Positions 49,101-61,100 of a stretch of 64,000 nt of DNA are shown here, piece after piece. Origin of the DNA: Mesostigma viride (taxonomy: Eukaryota; Streptophyta; Mesostigmatophyceae; Mesostigmatales; Mesostigmataceae). The stretch's first letter is position 1; every line of letters starts with the position of its first letter. The DNA lies in contig RPFO01000017.1 in assembly GCA_009746045.1 (NCBI GenBank), forward strand, positions 1,164,501-1,228,500, in the 5' to 3' direction. The notes below the pieces were generated by a model that saw only the letters and a program-made list of their open reading frames with translations, searched no databases and was not told the DNA's origin. The position numbers were made by a program, and so were the translations under genes.

Positions 49101-52100
49101 AAACTCCTGCTTGGCTGCGGCCCCAGGAACCAATGCACGATGCCACAGATGCAAAGCTAGCAGAGGAAAAGAGCGGCTACAGGCAGAAGCCCAACCCACT
49201 CATGTGTCAGAAGCGTAACACACTATGTGGCAGAAGCACAACCCACTATGTGGCAGAAGCGTAGTGGCAGAAGCGTAACCCACTATGTGGCAGAAGCGTG
49301 ACCCACTATGTGGCAGAAAGCAGGTAATGTGCTCTCCCATTTGCCCGCGCCTAAACCCATGGGATACCGCAGCAAGTATTAGAGAGACGCCCAGTATCCT
49401 TGGCTTGCGGATAGGGTTGCAGGATGGACAGCAATCTGAGGCAGAGGTGCCCCTGCGCCCAGTTACTCCATGGAAGGAACTAGCTGTAAGGACCTGTGCA
49501 CGCATGCGTGGCGAAGGTGTGCATGGTATGGGTGTCGTGACCATCTTCTCCGCCCCCACCCCCACCCCAACACGCTCACACAAATGTCCCTCTCTTGCCC
49601 ATAGCAGCCTTGAAACACCCATACGCTGACCATTAATTAATTAATTAATTAAACTCGTGCTCCCGTTGGGTAGTCACGGACGCTGACCATGGAGCGACAC
49701 TCCTCCGGTAGCGGCCCCCCCGTAAGCTTCTCGATGCATGCAGATATCTCACGGTATGCACCCACCCTCGAATCGGAAGATATCGAAGCACGGCAGGGTC
49801 ACCAGGGAGCCATCGGGGCGCCTGCAGGAACAGGAGGCATGCATGCCGCGGGATACCCCACACATGTTAGTTTCTTGGGAGGCACACAGCCAGCCTTGTG
49901 GAGATGCACGGGCGTTCCTTGTCACAGCGAATAAACAGTGACGTTGCAGTGACGTTTGAGGGACCACGATGGGGTTGGCTCGGTGGGGCCGCCGCATAGC
50001 CGGCCGCGGCACTGGCTACCATCGCTCGGCACCCACCATGCTCCATGGCCTACGCCACGGTTTCACAATCAGGACCAGCAGGTATGGTGCTATATACTAG
50101 TACTTATAGAACTGGCATGCACCTGGCCGTATCCCACTCTACTCTTGCTCACTGCCATGACTGTACCATACACCTGCCACTGCGCGATGTTAGCTAGTCA
50201 ACGAGATCGTCATCGGTGGCTCATGCAGTGCACGCCAGGAAGGGACCCAGGCTGGGAAGACAATGTGCGAAAGCCATATATTAGCTCACTGTGGGGGGTC
50301 CCAATCGCAACTTAGGGACCGAGAGAAGGGACATCATCCCCATTCGGACAAAGCGACGGCTGGATGAATGGTACGCGGATGCCGGGTGAGCCCACTGTGG
50401 GGTACAACAAAATTCCAGATGACAGTTGACAGAAGACAGATGCCATCCCTACCACAAATGGTATGAGCATAACGCATCATATGAGGTGGCACTACCCACC
50501 AGTAGGCCACGTCCATCTCCACGAAGGCATTCTCACCACCAAGATAACCACACCAACACATGACTTGACTACTTGCACCACGCACCAGTAGGCCACGTCC
50601 ATCTCCACGAAGACATTCCCGTCCACCTCCCACATCTGCTTGATGTCGTGGTAGACCGCGTTGATGTTGGAGAAGAAGTTCTCCGCGCCCCCAAAGATGC
50701 CGTCGTGGGTCAGCGCCACCTCAAAGTTGCCAAACTGGGGGCGGACATGGGCAGCAGTGGCAGCAGTCCAAGAGAAGCCAGGGGTAACACATCAGGGGCT
50801 GTGCAGGGTGAAATCTCGGCGGTGGGAGCAAAACAGAGGGAATGCCACCAAATTAAACGGATGATCTGCCTTCAAGAAACGCCATCAATGCATGCTCGGT
50901 GGCTGGCGTCGCACATGCGGTAGCTTGTGGCCGATGGCCGTTGCTCCTCTGTGGCTGTGATGTCGTTGGCGCAGGTACTCACGTGTGCGCATGCGGGATG
51001 TGTGGATATTTGCATGCTTGACCTAAACAGCTTGGGTGGACTATCATGGATTTAGTACCAATGAAAGGGACCTAACCTGGTAGAGGGCTTGTCTACGAAG
51101 AACTTTTCCACCAACCGCTATAATGACCTTTAAATATTTACAGCGACCCCACCTGGTAGAGCGGCTTGTCGACGAAGAAGGTGATGAAGCCGGCCGAGTC
51201 GTGCGCCTCGCCGCGGGAGAAGAGGCGCCGCACCATGTCTGTGCGCCAACCGGGCTCGCCCTGCAGGGACAGCATCATGGCAGATGACGCGCATGCAGAA
51301 ACCCGCACATTCCTCTCAGGTATCAGGTCGGTGTCTCACAACAACGCTTGGCCAATGCTGCACAAAACAGGGCAGGCATTACTCACAATAACTAAAAATA
51401 ATAGTAATAATGATAATAACAAAAAACATTAGCGGGGAGATGACCCACCAGCCGAGGGATGTGGCAAAAGGGGTAGGCAAGCTCGGAGAAGTGAAGTGTG
51501 AAAGTGGGATCCCCCAACCTGAGTATTAGGCAACGTCTGCTTCGTCTTTTCACTCCTCTGCAGAGACGAAGAGAAATGAAAACCAGGGGAGAGCAACCCA
51601 CAGGAAGGGTACCCTAGGCAGCTCGACTGGGCATTCCGCATCCCCCCCAAGAGCAGGAACCACTCCTTTGGACGGGAGCAGGCAGCACAGCCAATGCTGG
51701 CAAGGCCATGACAGTCGATCGGAGTGAAGAAAATGCCACACGAGGAGCCAGGGCCGGGGGATCCCGTTGTCAAGTAAGCCCGAGGAACATCCGGAACCAA
51801 CAAGACCATGGCAGCTTCTCGAAGCAGGGCGTACACTGACAAAACGCACATGCAGCAGCCCATCTGCAAAATCATCTCAGGCGCTGGACAAACAACCATT
51901 AGAAAGCACTAGTAATACCACACACCGGCGGTGGCCCCGTGAACGAGTTCGGCACCAGGTTGCCGTTGGTCTGCGCTGCAGCAGGGGGCTGCGCCACAAC
52001 CGCAGGCTGCGGCCGCGTGCTGGGCTGAGCCACAATGTTGGGCTGCGACACCGCAGGCTGGGGCCGGACGTTGGGCTGCGACAAAATGTTCCTCGCCGCC

Positions 52101-55100
52101 GCTGCCGCAATCTCCTCCAGCGAGGATGGCACAATGGACGATGGGGCGGATGCCGGCAGGGGGGCAGACGCCTGCCTGCCCGCGGATGGAGCCGGCAGGG
52201 GCCACCTGGGTCCCTTGGCGCCCACGCTCCACTTGGGCGCGTACCCGTCCCGCACGCGCTGCTGGCCATCGGGATGCTCCGCAAAGTGACGCTTCATCGT
52301 GCCGGGGGGGACTGCGGTGCTGCCGTCCGCCACTGCAGGAGCGGTGGGGTGGGGTGGGGTGGGCGGGTGGCCATGGCATCCCATAACAACAAAAAGGGTG
52401 GACAAGTTGCCCAGGCAGAGTTTCATAAGGCTGTACGTGCGGTACAAAGAAAGACAAGGGAGCGAGCGCATCTCACCTGGAAGACCGGAGGACGTGACAC
52501 ACAGAGAGAGCTGATGCCGTACATGGGTTAGCCTTTCGGTTATCAGCGCACAGCAAGGCATGGCTCTGAGCTACCTAATTAGCAGGACACTGTAGGGACA
52601 CTGTAGGGTACTCAGAAGGTACCTTAGTTACAGGTGTGGAGAAAGTAAGTCTGTTTCCTGCCGTTTTTTTTCCCCCAAAACGACAGGACAAGTGCAAGCA
52701 TCAGGGTGAGGCGCAAGCTTGAGCCATACATCCACACGTGCTGCTGGGCTCTTGGCAGCGCCTGGCCATGTCAAGGTTCGACAGCAACAGATAACAAGTT
52801 CAATTACTGACCGTATGCCCTGATGACATAAAACATTTATCATGCCAGGGGTGGTGGTGAATGCACCCTAAGGCACTAACAATGCCCATAAACCCCCTGG
52901 GATCTTTCCGGGCCACCCGAGCATGGGGCCAATTATGCTGGAAGGATACTTGCATTCAGTCATTCAAAGAAAAAAAAAAGCCGGCAGCCACTCACGCAGG
53001 AAGACGGATAGAAATTCATTTCAAATGCTAGCCACTCACGCAGGAAGACGGAGGAGTTCTTCCCCACAGGCAGCGCGGCGTTGAACACCGGGTTGGCGTC
53101 CATGAAGATGCGCAGCTCGCTGAACTTGCCCGTCGCGGGGTCCACGCGGAAGATGTCGGCGCAGGGCAGTGTCACGGTGGAGCCGTCCGGCCGCCAGTAA
53201 GCCACGTCCATCTCCACAAACACGGTGTAGCCCACCTCGTAGATGTTCTTGATCTCATGGTACACCGCCTGCAGGTAGCTGAACACGTGCACCGCTGAGT
53301 CGAAGATCTCCTTCTTCGACAGGCACACCTCGCCGTTGCCAAACTGGGTCGAGGGGGGCGTGGCAGCGGGGTTGAGTGACCGTGGGGTATAGTGACCACG
53401 TCCCATGCACACAGGGACGAAGCAAGAGAAGGATAAAATCAGTAAGGAAAGATGGGCAAATCGAGGACATTGGAAAAAGCAACGAATGCAAATGTTAAGG
53501 AAACCTAAGCCATTGCAGAACGAAGAAATGGGATGCGAGTGAGGACATAGTAAAACTGGAGCATAAATCGGAGGCAACGGGTCAAAGGGATCGTAAGGAG
53601 AGGACGGGGGGAGAAGATCGCTGCCTAGAGGACAAGGGCAGCGGGAGGGGGGCCATTGCCTAGATGACAATGACAGGAGGACTATGAGGACAGTGGAGAT
53701 CAGACAGCGCCCTTCAGGCAGCCTTTCCCACTCAGCACAGTTGTTATGCCATCACTTGGCACGATATCCCTGCAGAAGGTTTGCAGGTGTGCCAGATGGA
53801 GGGTCCCAAGTCCCGGTCGGCCGCCCTCCTCCCTTTCCCTTCTGACTACCTGGTACACAACTCCCTTGCCATCCCCTTGATTCTGGCGTACATATCGCAG
53901 CCCCCACCCGGAATCATCCCCCACGCCACCACCTGATGGATCGGCTTGCCTGATGGATCGGCTTGCCTGATGGATCGGCTTGCCTGATGGATCGGCTTGC
54001 CTGATGGATCGGCTTGCCTGATGGATCGGCTTGCCTGGTAGACGGGGTAGACGGGCGTGTCGATGAACAGCTGGAAGGCATGTGGACCGCCGAGGCAACC
54101 TTCAATCACAAGTAGCGGCCACCCACCTGGTAGACGGGCGTGTCATTGAAGAACTCGATGAAGCCGGCCGAGTCGCTCGCCTCGCCGCGGGAGAAGAGGC
54201 GCTTGACCATGTCCGTGTACGTGCCGGGGGCAACCGAGGGGAAAGGCTCCGTCGGGTTGCCACCCAGCCCACGCGCGGCCCGGATGGGCCACTTGGGGCC
54301 GCCGTCGGCCACCGACCACCGGGGGGCCTTGCCGGACGCCACACGCCGCTGGGGGGGGGGGGGGGGACGAAGGGAGACAAAGGGGGGAAACGGGGGAGGC
54401 GGGGGAGGCGGGGAAAGCAGGGGAAGCGGGGGAAGCAGGGGAAGCGGGGGAAGCGGGGGAAGCAGGGGAAGCGGGGGAAGCGGGGGAAGCGGGGAGAAAA
54501 ACCGCGTGAGTACAGAGAGCGGTCAGGGATGCGAAAGAGCGGGGGGCGGGGGCAGTGGGAAACTGGTAAGGTTACGCACGGTGTGATGATGGTGTGGGTG
54601 ACTAGTGATAGCATTAGGTAGCAAATGGGAGGAAAGACTTCTAAAGATGACAAAACAAGGTATTGTGGGTCAATGATCGTACGAGAGGGACAGACGGGAC
54701 GTCAGCAAGCCCGCTAAGCATGTGTCGTTATAATCAATTACTTGACTGTTTCATTACAAAGCAAGCAATGGAAGGTGGCTTGTGGGCTACATAAATCAGC
54801 ATCCAAGAACGTACAAGAGCGTACAAGAGCGTAACAAAACGACCAAGGAAAATACTGCACACTCATTTAGCCTACCCAGTCCTGCAAAGGATTGCAACAA
54901 GCCCCTACCTGCCTCTACCATAACCACAACAGGCGACCTAACGACCTACCTGGGCCTCTGGGTGTGTCGCGAAATGCGTCAGCATGGTCCCCGGCTGGGG
55001 CAGACGCACACCGCGGGGTCCGGTGAACACCGATGAGTTGGCGGGCACAGGGATGGAGGCGTCAAACACCGGGTTGCAGTCCATGAAGATGCGTAGCTCG

Positions 55101-58100
55101 CTGATCTTGTAGCCTGGGGGGGTGCAGGCAAGATGCGATCCGAGATGCCAGTAATGGAAAGAGAGGTGAGTCCGACCTGCAGCAGAAAAGACCTGGAAGC
55201 AATTTGACCCATTTCTATGATTAAGAAAACTTCACTCTTAGGGAGCCAACGTGGCCTTACTTCTTCACAGAGCACCACCTCTACGAGCACTGAAACTGGA
55301 AACCGTATGCCACCAGTTTAACAGCCAGCACAGGCATGACATGGCGAGGCTGCGTATCCCATGTATCACGCCACGCCTGCCTCTGTCATAGCGCACTGTA
55401 CGTCGAATCATTCGCGGCACTCTGTAATTAACACTTCAGCAAGCTTGAGCAACAACCAGGGGTCGAGCCAAGGCCCCTGCGTCCAGGACATGCAGGACAG
55501 GAAAACACAGGTCATTGAATAGGTCGGCAGGGGACCGGCGGTGGAGACCAATCATAGACATAACCAGGAGATAGACATAGCCAGGAGATAGACATAGCCA
55601 GGAGATAGACATAGACAGGATCTGCGAGGGCAGCTTCTTTCCCGGATGTAGAGAGATAACCAGACGCACCCTCGAATCGGAAGATGTCGAAGCATGGCAG
55701 CGTCACCAGGGAGCCGTCGGGGCGCCTGCGAGGAATGCAGCGGCACAGACGCCATCGCAACAAGCAAGCACAAAGCATGTCAGCTCAAATGATGGGTATT
55801 CTCCTTGCCACGCAGTGGGCGGTTTCCTGGGCCCACACCTGACACCACCCCTTGGTGGTTGGTGGGTGGGGGGGAGGGGGGTGGGGGGTGGGGGGAGGGG
55901 GGAAGAACGTGGAAAGGGGGGCACTGCTGCATGTGTGTCTGTGTGGGTACGCATGCAAAAGTGCAGGTGTGCAAGTACAAGGGAGAGGAAATCCACTCGT
56001 GAATACGACCACAACTAGCAAACCATCACAGCAAACCATCAGAGAAAGACCAGAACTGTCACAGACCCACTTGCCATTCCGCATACATTGGAAGGGCATA
56101 ACAAGGGCAGGTTGCGGCCCTTAGCATCTTGTTGCGTTTGACCATCCCGTCCCCACCTGATGTCACAGCTATTTCTCGAACTTCAATGTACCATGCTTCG
56201 TAGGCCAATGCCTCCCCACATATACACCAGGCATTTCATCCCCCCCGTCAGCCACGGATGATCGCATCTGTGGTCCCGATGGCCGCACGCACCCCACACG
56301 TAATGCGATCTACGCTGCACGCCCACAGCTATCGCCCCACCCCCCACATGCACGTCACTAGGGCCCGCGGGAACAGCAGGGAAAGAACATCGGCACTTGC
56401 GCACACACCTGTAGGCCAGTAGGCCATCTCCACAAACTCTCTCTCATCCCCATGGTGCCACACCGACACATGATAGCTGAGTTTACTACTTGCACCACGC
56501 ACCAGTAGGCCACGTCCATCTCCACGAAGACATTTCCGTCCACCTCCCACATCTGCTTGATGTCGTGGTAGACCGCGTTGATGTTGGAGAAGAAGTTCTC
56601 CGCGCCCCCGAAGATGCCGTCATGGGTCAGCGCCACCTCAAAGTTGCCAAACTGGCATGTGCGGTAGGCAGTGGTAGTGGCGGTGAAAAAGGGAAGCCAA
56701 GGGAAAGCAGTGAGCGCCGCCCCAAGTGCCCAGACTGGGGGCCCAAGCAAAAGTGTACCGTCCAGCCGATTTGTTATACTGGCGAGCGGCACAGGCGGAG
56801 ATGGTGAACACAATGCCATGCAGATCCCGGGATAAACTGGACACTCCTGGAATCCACGCTGGAGGCATTCCATGGTGAGCCGTACCAGGCGCACACACAT
56901 GCGGCGCTTTTGAAAACAATGCACGGCCAACTTATGCCCTCATAAAAAGACAACTTACTCAGATGACGCAGCGCCGGCATGAGGAGCAGACCAATTCACA
57001 CAAACCTCTTGTGCGGACCGATACAACGACCTCTGTGTACTGATCATGTCCCCAGCTGGGAGAGCACCTTGTGTACAAAGAATTATTGTACCGACCCCTA
57101 TAATGACCTTTTCATTCACAGCAACCCCACCTGGTAAAGTGGCTTGTCGACGAAGAAGGTGATGAAGCCGGCCGAGTCGTGCGCCTCGCCGCGGGAGAAG
57201 AGGCGCCGCACCATGTCCGTGCGCCAACCGGGCTCGCCCTGCACGCGTCAGATAACATGGCAGGGCATCACAAAAGCAGCTCAGGTCAAATGCCAGCAGT
57301 CACGTCCAGAAGCACGGCATGGGTTGCATGCTGCTAGTGTGCAAGGGCTGGCCTTCCGCCGACTTGTTGTCGTGCTGTGTGAACACAACAATCATCCCCA
57401 GGGTGCGCTGGGATGTGAGCTGGGTGTAAGACACGTGCAACTCCTCTTTCTGAGTCCCTGCATCACCTCCTATAATACCACCTCCTATAACCTATAACCT
57501 ATAACCTATAACCTATAATATCACCTCCTATAATACCACCTCCTATAACCTATAATATCACCTTCTATAATACCACCTCCTATAACCTATAACCTATAAC
57601 CTATAATATCACCTCCTATAACCTATAACCTATAACCTATAATATCACCTTCTATAATACCACCTCCTATAACCTATAACCTATAACCTATAACCTATAA
57701 TATCACCTTCTATAATACCACCTCCTATAACCTATAACCTATAACCTATAATATCACCTTCTATAATACCACCTCCTATAACCTATAACCTATAACCTAT
57801 AATATCACCTTCTATAATACCACCTCCTATAACCTATAACCTATAACCTATAATATCACCTCCTATAACCTATAACATATAACCTATAATACCACCTCCT
57901 ATAACCTATAACCTATAACCTATAACCTATAACCTATAACCTATAACCTATAACCTATAACCTATAACCTATAACCTATAACCTATAACCTATAACCTAT
58001 AACCTATAACCTATAACCTATAACCTATAACCTATAACCTATAACCTATAACCTATAACCTATAACCTATAACCTATAACCTATAACCTATAACCTATAA

Positions 58101-61100
58101 CCTATAACCTATAACCTATAACCTATAACCTATAACCTATAACCTATAACCTATAACCTATAACCTATAACCTATAACCTATAACCTATAACCTATAACC
58201 TATAACCTATAACCTATAACCTATAACCTATAACCTATAACCTATAACCTATAACCTATAACCTATAACCTATAACCTATAACCTATAACCTATAACCTA
58301 TAACCTATAACCTATAACCTATAACCTATAACCTATAACCTATAACCTATAACCTATAACCTATAACCTATAACCTATAACCTATAACCTATAACCTATA
58401 ACCTATAACCTATAACCTATAACCTATAACCTATAACCTATAACCTATAACCTATAACCTATAACCTATAACCTATAACCTATAACCTATAACCTATAAC
58501 CTATAACCTATAACCTATAACCTATAACCTATAACCTATAACCTATAACCTATAACCTATAACCTATAACCTATAACCTATAACCTATAACCTATAACCT
58601 ATAACCTATAACCTATAACCTATAACCTATAACCTATAACCTATAACCTATAACCTATAACCTATAACCTATAACCTATAACCTATAACCTATAACCTAT
58701 AACCGATAACCTATAATATCACCTTCTATAACACCCTGTACGTGCAAAAATCGTCATCAGATTCCAAACACAGGTGCGCGCATCAACCGTGTATGCTTGC
58801 TGCCTCTCCCCCTTCCCACCCTCCCACGCATTCTTCAATTTCAATGCAAATGCCATACCCCTCCGGACGCCATCAAGAGTCCCCTGGCAAGCTAAAAGTG
58901 AGAGGCCGCATGGCAGTACCTACCGGTGGTGGTCCGGAGAAGACGCTGGGCGTCAAGTTGGGTTGAGAGACGATCGTCTTCGATGCCGCAGCGATCGGTG
59001 CAGAGGGAGCTGCCGACCAGCCTCCTGTGGACGTGGATGTCGCCGGCAGGGGCCACCTGGGTCCCTTGGTGGCCACGCTCCACTTGGGCGCGTAACCGTC
59101 CCGCACGCGCTGCCGGCCGTCGGGATGCTCCGCAAAGTGGCGCTTCATCGTGCTGGGGGGGACTGCAGTGCTGCCATCCGCCACTGCAGGGGGGCGGGGG
59201 GGGCCATGGCAACAAGCATGCCAGCATAAAAAAAGAAACAGAAAGCCAGAGTCAACATATTTTCTTCTGAAAGTACAGTGCATACAGAGAGAGAACAGAC
59301 TCAATACCAGTGGCAAGTACATGCTACCCAACATAACCATGACCAAAGTATCCCGGTTCGCACGGCAGCTTCCTGCTAACGTCATCGTAATCTGCTATCT
59401 TTTTCAAGGCAGCCCCTGCCCATGGTAAGTGGCAACGGAAAAGGCAAGCCACTGGCATCCGCAAAGTAGCGCAGTAAAGGGCATCAGTCGTCGCTTCAGG
59501 GGGCCACTCACGCAGGAAGACGGAGAGAAATTCATTTCAAATGGTGGACACTCACGCAGGAAGACGGAGGAGTTCTTCCCCACAGGCAGCGCGGCGTTGA
59601 ACACCGGGTTGGCGTCCATGAAGATGCGCAGCTCGCTGAACTTGCCCGTTGCGGGGTCCACGCGGAAGATGTCGGCGCAGGGCAGCGTCACGGTGGAGCC
59701 GTCTGGCCGCCAGTAGGCCACGTCCATCTCCACAAACACGGTGTAGCCCACCTCGTAGATGTTCTTGATCTCATGGTACACCGCCTGCAGGTAGCTGAAC
59801 ACGTGCACCGCCGAGTCGAAGATCTCCTTCTTCGACAGGCACACCTCGCCGTTGCCAAACTGGACAAGAATCAAACAGGAGCACGCCAGCAAGAAAAGAG
59901 GGTAGATAAAGATGCAGGCATCAGTTTAAGGGCTGATGCCCAAGGGACGCCTGGCCCAAGGGACGTGCCCGAGCGATCCAAACCGTGGTGGCTTCAAGCC
60001 TGCCTATGCATACTGGTACAACTGGCACCTGGGAAGGAGAACACTAGAGGTCATTCTTACTCCACTGCGCCTTATCCCAAGTGCCACTGAGCTCAATCAT
60101 CTGACTCACACTGCTTTACTGCGCCTCTGCAAGCACGTGCCACCACATCGACTATAAAAATAATTACCCTTAAAAATCCCATGACTACCCCTAATTAGAT
60201 GTGTAGGGGAGTGGAATCCGAGGTCTTGACCGTACCACCGGAATGTGACTGGGCAAGCACCAGACATTTGTGCCTTGGAAACACTCCCATCAACATAATG
60301 AGGTAGGTACACAGGCATACAGTTAAGGGGAAGCGAGGGCTTAGTTGTGAAAAGGGGGGGGGGGGGGGGGGGTGCACCAGCTGGCTAACAAAACTGTCTT
60401 ATGGAAGATATGGAAGGATCGCCTCAGTCCCTTCCCAACTGGCATTTGAACCATCATCGCTGCACCCCTACCTGGTAGACGGGCGTGTCATTGAAGAACT
60501 CGATGAAGCCGGCCGAGTCGCTCGCCTCGCCGCGGGAGAAGAGGCGCTTGACCATGTCTGTGTACGTGCCGGGGGCAACCGACGGGAAGGGCTCCGTCGG
60601 GTTGGCACCCAGCCCACGCGCGGGCCGGATGCGCCACTTAGGGCCGCCGTCGGCCACCGACCACCGGGGGGCCTTGCCGGACGCCACACGCCGCTGGGGT
60701 ACATGGAAAGGGGCCGGTTGCGTCCATCCGAAGGTGAGGGGGGGGGCAGCAGGAGGGGGTGTAAGGTTGGGCGAGGCAGAACGCCCATGCCATGTGCCCA
60801 GATGCGAGCGATGGCAGAGCCAGATTGGTTAGGGTGGAGGCCAGGCTCTGCCTGGAAAGGTGGCCGTGATCCTTGGGCATCGCACCATCGAGAAACGGGG
60901 GAAAGCGAGTACTCCGCCACTTCTTTACCCTACCCTATCACCCACCCTGGGGTTGTGGGTGAACACTGGGGTATGCCCCTAAAAATCCTCAGGCTCCGGG
61001 ACAGGCCTTTATATTCTCCAATCCGGCGCCTCTAAATGCGTTCCAAGCCTGTCTGTGGGCTCTGGACCATGGGGCAGCCTTAATTATTGCATCCGCCACG

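Larger units (their letters stand above)
43104..51260 (-). repeat. Exon cassette 1 (3'-most): exons A1-G1, terminal
   Basis: Order A (51,260-51,153), B (50,734-50,586), C, D, E, F (43,828-43,525), G (43,252-43,104). Boundary phases are A0-0, B0-2, C2-1, D1-0, E0-0, F0-1, G1-end. G1 is the final exon: it stops shortly after 'KWPIPRA' and lacks the Pro/Gln-rich extension of the other G exons. The alpha domain is split by introns B/C and C/D that are absent from the beta domain (exon F is continuous), while the intron after 'YQ' is shared by both. F1 differs from F2 and F3 (QEIYDS for KKEIFDS), so cassette 1 is the older branch. A mariner-like element enlarges intron D1/E1. Confidence 0.85.
51926..57238 (-). 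repeat. Exon cassette 2: exons A2-G2
   Basis: A2 57,238-57,131, B2 56,651-56,503, C2 55,725-55,670, D2 55,113-54,950, E2 54,348-54,127, F2 53,343-53,040, G2 52,332-51,926. Exon lengths A-F equal those of cassettes 1 and 3 to the base. G2 is longest (407 bp) because of a Pro/Gln/Ala/Asn-rich linker with repeats such as 'QPNVRPQPAV' and 'QPNIVAQP', probably a flexible tether to the next alpha domain. The cassette starts and ends in phase 0, so duplication keeps the frame. Confidence 0.85.

Noticed and set aside
57895-58712. Telomere at a contig or chromosome end
   Set aside because: CCTATAA is not a known telomere repeat, and exons of the same gene lie in frame on both sides.
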